Of a DNA stretch of 11,965 nucleotides, positions 6,830 through 11,965 are shown piece after piece (within the stretch, counting starts at the first letter, position 1; the number at the start of each line of letters is the position of its first letter). This stretch comes from Ectocarpus siliculosus (taxonomy: Eukaryota; Sar; Phaeophyceae; Ectocarpales; Ectocarpaceae). Below the pieces are notes generated by a model. The model did not search any database and was not told where the DNA came from. It worked only from the letters and a program-made list of their open reading frames with translations. The position numbers and the translations under genes are program-made. The stretch spans positions 2,931,400 to 2,943,364 of the forward strand of contig FN649731.1 in NCBI GenBank assembly GCA_000310025.1. The letters run 5' to 3'.

Positions 6830-7366
6830 GATTGTTGAGCTCGTCTACCTTTGGGTAGGTGGTGGTCAAAGATGGGAGTCGCAACCGTGAAAAATGAGCT
6901 GGCAAACTGAAGAAATCGCAAGCAACACCCAGGTTGCGACACTCTGCCGTGCGCCTGTTGTTGCTGAAAACTGAAAACAGCAGGCCGGGTGGACGGGATC
7001 TTTCTAAGTGTGTTGTCCTCTGTGCCGGGTGCTGCTTATTGCGCTTTTATTGCTGCTCTATGGTGAGCAATACCATGTCAACCTGTTGTGTGCCGAGCAA
7101 AGCGTGTATTCAGGGAAGGAAACGTACTTTTTGCGATGACATCACGAAAAGAACAAGCAAAAAAAAGTCGGGTTTTCTTTTAACCGTTCCGTTTAACAAA
7201 GAACGATTTCGACGTTGCGTTAATAATAACCCTTAGATGAAGAAATTATGGGTACGTCATTCAGAACTTTGAATAGTGCCTGTCTATTATTGTAGAGAGA
7301 CGACCAGAGCAAGTGTTGCCTTGATTCCAACAGCAGGTTGTGTAAGGATACCTGGCAGGTGACAGG
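6830..7366. other. Unassigned intergenic stretch
   Basis: A plus-strand frame at 6934-7236 is open but has no recognisable product. Two GGGTGCTGCTTA boxes (about 6618 and 7027) recur. No RNA gene or clear splice structure was found. Confidence 0.3.
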
Positions 7367-7960
7367 ATGTTACAGCAGCAGTATGTACATGATGGCACAA
7401 ATATTATACCAAGAAGAGAAATGTCAGTGATTGTTGAACCACGAGCAGTTTCTTTCCCGAGAAAAAAGAGAGAAAAATACTTACTTGTGGCACGCAGTTC
7501 GCTGATTGGTAAAAGAAACTCAGCCCAATCTCGGCCACAACAACATACGAAACGTCCCAATAAGAAACACGTGATCGTGCCATACCCCCCAGACATAAGA
7601 AACAAGGGGTTGCTGGGGGAGCGTGTCCAATAAGAAACGTCCCACTGGTGATGCTGCTGCTGCCATGCTCCTGACCCCTATACCTAGCTCATGTAAATAT
7701 TTATTGGTGGGGGGGGGGGGGATATTTTCGCGGCGGCCCCCACGCCGCCGCGCCGCCGCGGGCTTCGCTCTATACCCACCAGCCACTGCTGCTGCTGTAC
7801 TGGTGTGTGTTGTGTTCTTTTCTTCGCCAGAATTAAGGGAAAAAGAAAATAAGAGAATCAGCAAGATGCGACAGCCCAAAGGAATAAGAAATCTATCTGT
7901 TGGGCCGACTTCGGCTGGTCCTTATCTGCCCAAAATAAGAGAGTGAGGCTCGACCCCCGA
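7367..7960. other. Unassigned stretch with recurrent AATAAGAAA boxes
   Basis: The box AATAAGAAAC occurs at about 7559 and 7630, with AATAAGAAAT near 7884 and ATAAGAAAC near 7597. On the minus strand a strong donor-like GTAAGTATTTT lies at 7486-7476 after an open run beginning MSGGYGTITCFLLG, but no partner exon can be assigned. Positions 7709-7721 are G13, and 7741-7760 is CGCCGC-rich. Confidence 0.3.
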
Positions 7961-8054
7961 CCCGATTTTGACGTTTCTTAGATATATATGATAGTATGGG
8001 GGATCAGACAGAGGCCTCACCTCCCGCGGCTCGTGCTCCACTCCTCCCTTATTT

Positions 8055-8092
8055 CGAAACCTTGCCTTCGAGGAAACTCTTCCAAGGTTTCG
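8055..8092. repeat. Hairpin with perfect 10-bp stem
   Basis: CGAAACCTTG at 8055-8064 pairs exactly with CAAGGTTTCG at 8083-8092, loop 18 bases. A second small palindrome, GTTTCCTGGAAAC, lies at 8290-8302. Confidence 0.75.
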
Positions 8093-8141
8093 TGAAATAT
8101 AAATATCCCATACGCAAGAGGTGAATATGTGCTGCAACCCC

Positions 8142-8177
8142 ATGTATGTATGCATGTATGTATGTATCCATCCATGT
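8142..8177. repeat. ATGT/ATCC tetranucleotide microsatellite
   Basis: Imperfect TATG repeats followed by CATCCATC, then further TATGTATCC and ATATCC pieces up to about 8205. Confidence 0.9.
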
Positions 8178-8490
8178 AATACAGTATGTATCCATATCAT
8201 ATCCATCGTTGATATGTTGACTTAATTCACAGTTTCGGACTGGGGCTCCAAATTTGCTGAGATAAGGAAACATATTTTGAGATAAGAAAGTTTCCTGGAA
8301 ACTTCCTGCAGGCGAATATTTTTCGATTTAAGGCGGCTTCATGTGATTGGCTGTGGGACGACAGTCACCCAACCAACTTCCCCTGTTCGCAGGTACTGCT
8401 GTTTTTTGTGGTGCGAGTATGCATGTTGGCGCAGACCTAATTGGTGAGTTTAGCCGACGGGGGTATAGAAACCAACCTGAGGGCGGTCGA
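8178..8490. other. Unassigned intergenic stretch
   Basis: AT-rich start with two GAGATAAG boxes around 8260-8285. A donor-like GGTGAGTTT occurs at 8444, preceded by a short open run from an ATG, but there is no supporting exon structure. Confidence 0.3.
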
Positions 8491-8491
8491 T

Positions 8492-8505
8492 AAGGTCAAG
8501 ACCTT
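8492..8505. repeat. Short perfect hairpin AAGGTC-AA-GACCTT
   Basis: Six-base stem with two-base centre, immediately upstream of the 8510-8661 duplicated unit. Confidence 0.7.
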
Positions 8506-8509
8506 GAAC

Positions 8510-8661
8510 TGAGAAGGGCTTGGCTGGCACCATTAGGGGTCAACAGTCTCATGGATTGGGTCTTTTTCTCAGCTTGGTCGGTGGTCGGTCATGAATGATT
8601 GAGAGTTTGGCTGGCACCACTATACGGGTCAACAGCAGTCTCACCGATTGGTTGGGTCTTT
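8510..8661 (+). repeat. Degenerate tandem duplication, period about 88 bp
   Basis: Unit A (8510-8565) and unit B (8600-8661) share TGAGA..., TTGGCTGGCACCA, GGGTCAACAG, AGTCTCA, GATTGG and GGGTCTTT in order. The spacers contain GGTCGGTGGTCGGTC. Confidence 0.75.
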
Positions 8662-8691
8662 CATTCATTCTTGACCACACTCATCACCACT

Positions 8692-8727
8692 AACAACAAC
8701 AACCACCAAACAACAACAACAACACCA
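8692..8727. repeat. CAA-rich microsatellite
   Basis: Imperfect AAC/CAA trinucleotide run interrupted by CACC steps. Confidence 0.9.
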
Positions 8728-8732
8728 CGGTA

Positions 8733-9237
8733 TACTAATATATCATACGCATCTCACCCTCGCACACCCTAGGCACTAGACACACTCTGTGGCAAGGGTG
8801 ACCCTGTCATGGCCCTGGCTAGGCGGCGTGCATTTTGCCGAGGGAAAGGCTCAGACTACAGCAGTATCCAAGGGTCACTATTATGGTGGCCTTGCGACGC
8901 TCATACGTCACAGGGAGCACATCGGCCCACCCTGAGTAGCACGCCAGGCCGTGGTTTAGAGTATGGACGGCTTGAAAGCCGAGACAGGTCTCGACGGGGT
9001 GTTTTGAAGTCCTCGCGTGAAGGCTCCGTGGCGCCAGCTCGAGACATGGATATGGTTGGAACTGGGGCGAACCTTTTTTATTTGGACGCATGCCATTGGT
9101 GCACACGTGACAGTGCCACGGAGCGACAGAACGCCAGCACGCCAGCACCCGCGTGAAAAGAGATCAGCAATCAGCCGGAGAGGAGCACTCATGCAAGCCT
9201 TGAGGAAGGGAGAAGGCGAAGCCGAGAGAGGGCCACC
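8733..9237. other. GC-rich, CpG-containing region upstream of a candidate gene
   Basis: Several frames are open on both strands, including an ATG-started 115-codon plus frame at 8809-9156 (begins MALARRRAFCRGKG) and a 78-codon minus frame at 8956-9192. None has a recognised product, and the overlap shows that low stop density from GC content is the main reason. Because a well-formed candidate first exon starts at 9238, this may be its 5' UTR and promoter area. A T6 run follows GCGAACC at about 9073. Confidence 0.3.
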
Positions 9238-9747
9238 ATGTCTCGGCGTGCCTCCGCTCGCGCGTGTTCCAGACTGCTACGTGTGCCAGATTCCCTAGAC
9301 TACATCCTGTAAGTCACCAACGGCTCCGTGTGTTTGCTACTCTTTGTCCCCCTCACACCGCTGTGCACTCATCTCACATCCAGCTGCTCTCACCACATGT
9401 GGATGCGCGTTTGGAACGAATCTGCGCGTGCGTGTGTAATGACAACCGACTTGGCCCATGATGCCTGGGAGCGAACAAAAAAAACTGTGTTTCGGTGCCA
9501 AATGAAGCAGTGGCACCAACTCCACACTCTGCAGGCTTGTATCGATGCTGCTGTAACACACCTTCCGTTTGACACAGGATATTCCACCCCCTTTGACTCT
9601 CTTTCAAAGTCCAGTTATTGCACGGCAGAAAGAGTGCCGGCGCCGAAGGCGGTACCGAGAAAGGTGGCGTTGGAACCTTCTCGTCGACGGCGTTCTGGCA
9701 ACGGATCGTCTCATGTACTTCGTCTATCTACATACGTCGTGGAATAA
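9238..9747 (+). CDS. Candidate two-exon gene, 144 residues, unknown function
   Basis: Exon 1 (9238-9308) starts at an ATG in a GCCACCATG context and encodes the basic N-terminus MSRRASARACSRLLRV, then PDSLDYI. It ends at a GTAAGT donor (9309-9314). The 75-bp intron ends in a pyrimidine-rich tract with a CATCCAG acceptor (AG 9382-9383). Exon 2 (9384-9747) continues in phase into a 120-codon frame ending at TAA. Four independent signals agree: start context, donor, acceptor and reading frame. The Arg-rich, acid-free start could be a mitochondrial-type presequence, but that is a guess. The body has MWMRVWNESARACVM and later SRRRRSG near the end; I recognise no domain. No AATAAA lies shortly downstream. 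The intron is short for a lineage such as brown algae. Real gene or fortunate coincidence remains open. Confidence 0.32.
9309..9383 (+). other. Candidate 75-bp intron
   Basis: GTAAGT at the 5' end, pyrimidine-rich TTTGTCCCCCTCAC region before the 3' CAG. CTCAC at 9352-9356 could serve as a branch-site area. Removal joins codons in one frame. Confidence 0.3.
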
Positions 9748-9921
9748 TCGAGGTCTCAAAACCGGTTCAGAGGGTATGACATCACTTACGTCACCTACGG
9801 TGCTGCTGCAGTTTAGTTGTGCCGTATGAACATGTACATAATTCTCTGAGTTCCCGAACAACAGCAGTAGAGAGATGCGCCCCGATAACTATACCCCGCC
9901 AAGCCTTATAGACGGGATAGT

Positions 9922-10436
9922 ATGGGCAACACAGTGAAAGACACGAACAAAGACAAGCAGATTGAATTTTGTGAGAGAAAGGAAGGACATCAGGTAGGTG
10001 TGTACTGCTGTGGACTGACTGTAAACCGCTGCTGCTAGAGGTGACTTGCCACGCCTATTGAAGACACCGGGATCAACATAAATGCTATTAATCTTAGGTT
10101 ACCATCTCTCCGTCTAGGAGAATTTCCTCTCGGACTCTCACAGCGCTGCTTTTTCGGCGGTCTTTGGAGCTTTGACGGAACAGTAATATTTTGTGTGTCA
10201 TCTCAATTTAGAGTGCCATGCATGCCTCTTTCCCATCTGAATTACCCGTCCGTCTCACTCGCCCGCGCAGCCGAAACCGGACCATGGCAGCTGCGACACT
10301 ACTGCCTTTTCCTAGTGGAATATTTGACCGGTTTGGGTTCCTCGGTTTCTGTCGTGCCAATTTTTATAATTATTTTTCTTTTCATGATTATTCGAGCGCG
10401 TCTCTTCAGCACTGGAATACTACTTCCTATACGTGA
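9922..10436 (+). CDS. Candidate small two-exon gene, 98 residues, unknown function
   Basis: Exon 1 (9922-9993) begins at an ATG and encodes 24 codons (MGNTVKDTNKDKQIEFCERK, then EGHQ), ending exactly at a CAG|GTAGGT donor. A 218-bp intron ends TCTCAATTTAG (AG 10210-10211) after a pyrimidine-leaning stretch. Exon 2 (10212-10436) adds 74 codons in phase and stops at TGA. No domain is recognised; the C-terminal part is rich in Phe, Tyr and Ser. A rival reading of the same DNA is the longer frame at 10222-10788. Only one of the two, or neither, is likely to be translated. Confidence 0.18.
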
Positions 10437-10788
10437 AGCGCTTGAAACATCCACCATCCATTGTTGCGCTAACTGCACATACATGTTGGTTCTTGGAAAA
10501 CCGACGTTTGACTATACCCAAGACTTGCCCCACAAGTCATCTGTGGCTTCCTTTCGTGCCTCTGCGGCGCCCGACAGATTTTCTAGGATGAAGAGACGAC
10601 GCCTCAGGTTCGGCCGGTATCAGTCGTGCGGTTGGATGAAAGTCGGGCGAAAAATAGCTCAACACACTGTGCCGGATAGCCTACGCGTCACGGCGTTTTC
10701 CTATTTGCGCAAAAAACTCCGCGAAACAAAGCGCCAGCAGTGTATTGCTGTGTACAGTCTGTGCCCGCCCAAAACACCGGAACTGTGA
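10222..10788 (+). CDS. 188-codon open frame, possible single-pass membrane protein, unknown function
   Basis: From ATG 10222 to TGA 10786-10788. It is the longest ATG-started frame in the window that is not low-complexity. Residues about 30-56 form one strongly hydrophobic segment (VVPIFIIIFLFMIIRAR), followed by a mixed stretch with CCANCTYM and a basic C-terminal half (MKRRRLRFGRYQ). In the frame, an AG at 10210-10211 could be an acceptor, so it may be the last exon of a gene that starts earlier. Codon use is not strongly biased. A frame this long is uncommon by chance in 12 kb but not impossible. No family is recognised. Confidence 0.22.
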   Translation: MPLSHLNYPSVSLARAAETGPWQLRHYCLFLVEYLTGLGSSVSVVPIFIIIFLFMIIRARLFSTGILLPIREALETSTIHCCANCTYMLVLGKPTFDYTQDLPHKSSVASFRASAAPDRFSRMKRRRLRFGRYQSCGWMKVGRKIAQHTVPDSLRVTAFSYLRKKLRETKRQQCIAVYSLCPPKTPEL

Positions 10789-11636
10789 GGGCCCTTGTCT
10801 GTACATACGAGCGAACACTCCGAAGAATAACATGATGTAGACTTGAACTATTCACAGAATCAAGTGCTCAGTACTCTCATCTCGATGCTATGAAGTAGTT
10901 TATGGTGGGTCATATGGCACCGACGTGTTGTTACCTCTCTGGAGAGAAGCTCTTGATAAGGGGTAACCGGAGCCTGGCCGATTGGCGGCGAGACATTTCA
11001 CTTCCTCCACAATACCTGTGCGTGATTATTGTGTAGTGGTCACACGATGACAGACAGCGAACGGGTGGATCCACGAGTTCGAACACACGTCCCTAATATG
11101 CTGTCTCCCCCGTCCCCCACCATATCATTTCCCATTTTTTGAGACAAACATGTGGCGGAAAGTCACCCCGGGTTCTCTTCCACCAAAACCAGACAGCTCT
11201 CCCATCGCGTGGAAAGTGAGGGATTCGAGTTCCACAGCCAGAAGTTGGATAGGAGGTGGAACCCCTTTCATACCCCGACATATCGCAAAACAAAGTAATG
11301 CCTTCGGAGCCTGATACAAAGCTCCAGCAACCGGCGCAGCCGTGCATATTTCTGCATAATGCACGCGCCACGTTGTGTGAAAACATGGTTCCCGGAAAAG
11401 GCAAGACAATAAAAGCGAAAATCATGAACAAGGAGGGGGGGATCGGAGGAAAAGTTCTCAAGTATAGATTGTAGACCGAAAACGAGAAACCTCTGTCGAC
11501 TTTGTTGTTCTCTCAGCCAACCACCACGTAAATTTTACACAGATCCGTCGATCAAAGCCGCCAGAAAAACAATGGACCACACCACAGCAAATCTATCCCC
11601 ACACCCACACCCACCAAAATGAGAACATTACATTAC
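10789..11636. other. Unassigned stretch
   Basis: Contains an ATG-started 58-codon plus frame at 11298-11474 with a Lys/Gly-rich end (GKGKTIKAKIMNKEGG) and a competing minus frame at 11093-11461 that lacks an ATG at its start. Neither is recognised. No repeat pair, RNA gene or clear splice structure is visible. Confidence 0.3.
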
Positions 11637-11796
11637 TAGCTGTGACTGCGTCATCGGGTAGTGTACACCGTTCAAGCGAGACATCCTGCGGGCCGTCAGA
11701 GAAGGTCAGGCAGGCACGGTAGCAGCCCTCGACTGTGAAAATGGTGGCTTGGACGAACACGGCACATCGCGAGGTACTCGTGAACCACAATAATGA
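11637..11796 (-). CDS. Candidate internal exon, cysteine-containing, unknown protein
   Basis: On the minus strand a CAG at 11799-11797 precedes an open stretch of about 53 codons that ends near a GTAATG donor (11636-11631). Its codons favour G or C in the third position (roughly 70 percent by my count over 46 codons), unlike most frames here. The translation (FVQATIFTVEGCYRACLTF, then SDGPQDVSLERCTLP) looks like a real, possibly secreted, Cys-containing protein, but I recognise no family. If unspliced, the frame runs to TAG at 11595-11593. The acceptor lacks a good pyrimidine tract because a G10 run precedes it. The neighbouring exons would lie off the right edge and to the left, and I cannot place them. 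Confidence 0.28.
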
Positions 11797-11965
11797 CTGC
11801 TATAGGGTAACCCCCCCCCCTCCCTTCCGCACAAAAAATCCAGAAAAAAAACAAACAAACAACAATAACACGAACTTGTTCGTTACGACCAGTACCTTCC
11901 TTACGCTACGGACAGCAGTCTAAGAGTCTCCCCCGCCCCAGCCCTACCACAGAGGCCACAATGAT
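11797..11965. other. Right-edge stretch with C10 run and A-rich sequence
   Basis: Positions 11811-11820 are C10, followed by A-rich AAAACAAACAAACAACAA-type sequence at about 11845-11867. On the minus strand the edge reads ATCATTGTGGCCTCTGTG before GTAGGG, which could be an exon end, but the evidence is too thin to call one. Confidence 0.3.

Noticed and set aside
7520-7946. Overlapping open frames on both strands around 7.5-7.9 kb
   Set aside because: They cross a G13 homopolymer and a CGCCGC-rich block, lack an ATG at their starts, and show no recognisable domain.
8140-8210. Regularly repeated ATGT/ATCC units considered as a CRISPR-like array
   Set aside because: The units are four bases long with no spacers; it is a microsatellite, and the window is eukaryotic.
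8760-9080. Possible Pol III RNA gene ending at the T6 run near 9073
   Set aside because: I looked for tRNA arms, SRP RNA, RNase P/MRP and U-snRNA signatures. Only a loose GAAGTCC string was found, which is not enough.
11040-11260. GTTCGAAC and ATTCGAGTTCC strings suggestive of tRNA T-arms
   Set aside because: The flanking bases do not form a 5-bp T-stem, and no anticodon or D-arm is at the right distance on either strand.
11647-11775. Plus-strand reading with RDILRAVREGQAGTVAAL, reminiscent of an ankyrin repeat start
   Set aside because: Only one partial and imperfect resemblance, no second repeat unit, weaker third-position GC bias than the minus strand, and a stop soon after.

Overview
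The window looks like nuclear DNA of a gene-sparse eukaryote. Genes, where visible, are split by introns with GT...AG-type signals. There are no ribosome-binding sites or operons, and long intergenic stretches are full of microsatellites and decayed repeats. The GC content near one half, the abundant CTG/CAG, TG and homopolymer-G tracts, and an ABCB-type transporter with introns would suit a photosynthetic stramenopile such as a brown alga, but that is an inference from style. No marker gene here proves the lineage.

Layout. (1) 1-979, minus strand: the 5' end of an ABC transporter of the ABCB/P-glycoprotein kind. It is the only gene I recognise by protein family. Exon 1 carries a low-complexity acidic/basic N-terminus and the first membrane helix; exon 2 continues into the first extracellular loop and the start of helix 2. 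The rest lies off the left edge. (2) 980-1640: its upstream region. (3) 1640-5300: repeat-rich DNA. It holds a (TCTG)9(TG)12 microsatellite, a cluster of degenerate copies of a motif with core GGGAAAAACGCGG in both orientations, a 67-bp tandem pair, one 25-bp core shared in inverted orientation 3.4 kb apart, and a 448-bp element with TG...CA terminal direct repeats and a purine tract that resembles a miniature LTR element (TRIM/SMART type). (4) 5300-8800: mostly unrecognised sequence with short open frames, more degenerate direct repeats, hairpins and ATGT/CAA microsatellites. (5) 8800-10800: the best candidate for unrecognised genes on the plus strand. A two-exon model (9238-9308 and 9384-9747) has a CCACCATG start context, a GTAAGT donor and a pyrimidine-rich CAG acceptor; it is followed by a second possible two-exon gene or a 188-codon open frame. 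(6) 10800-11965: unrecognised, with one GC3-rich minus-strand stretch near 11640-11796 that may be an exon.

No rRNA, tRNA, CRISPR array, prophage or bacterial feature was found. Apart from the ABC transporter, every protein-coding call is tentative and rests on open frame, splice signals and codon composition, not on homology. No functional link between the candidate genes can be shown.
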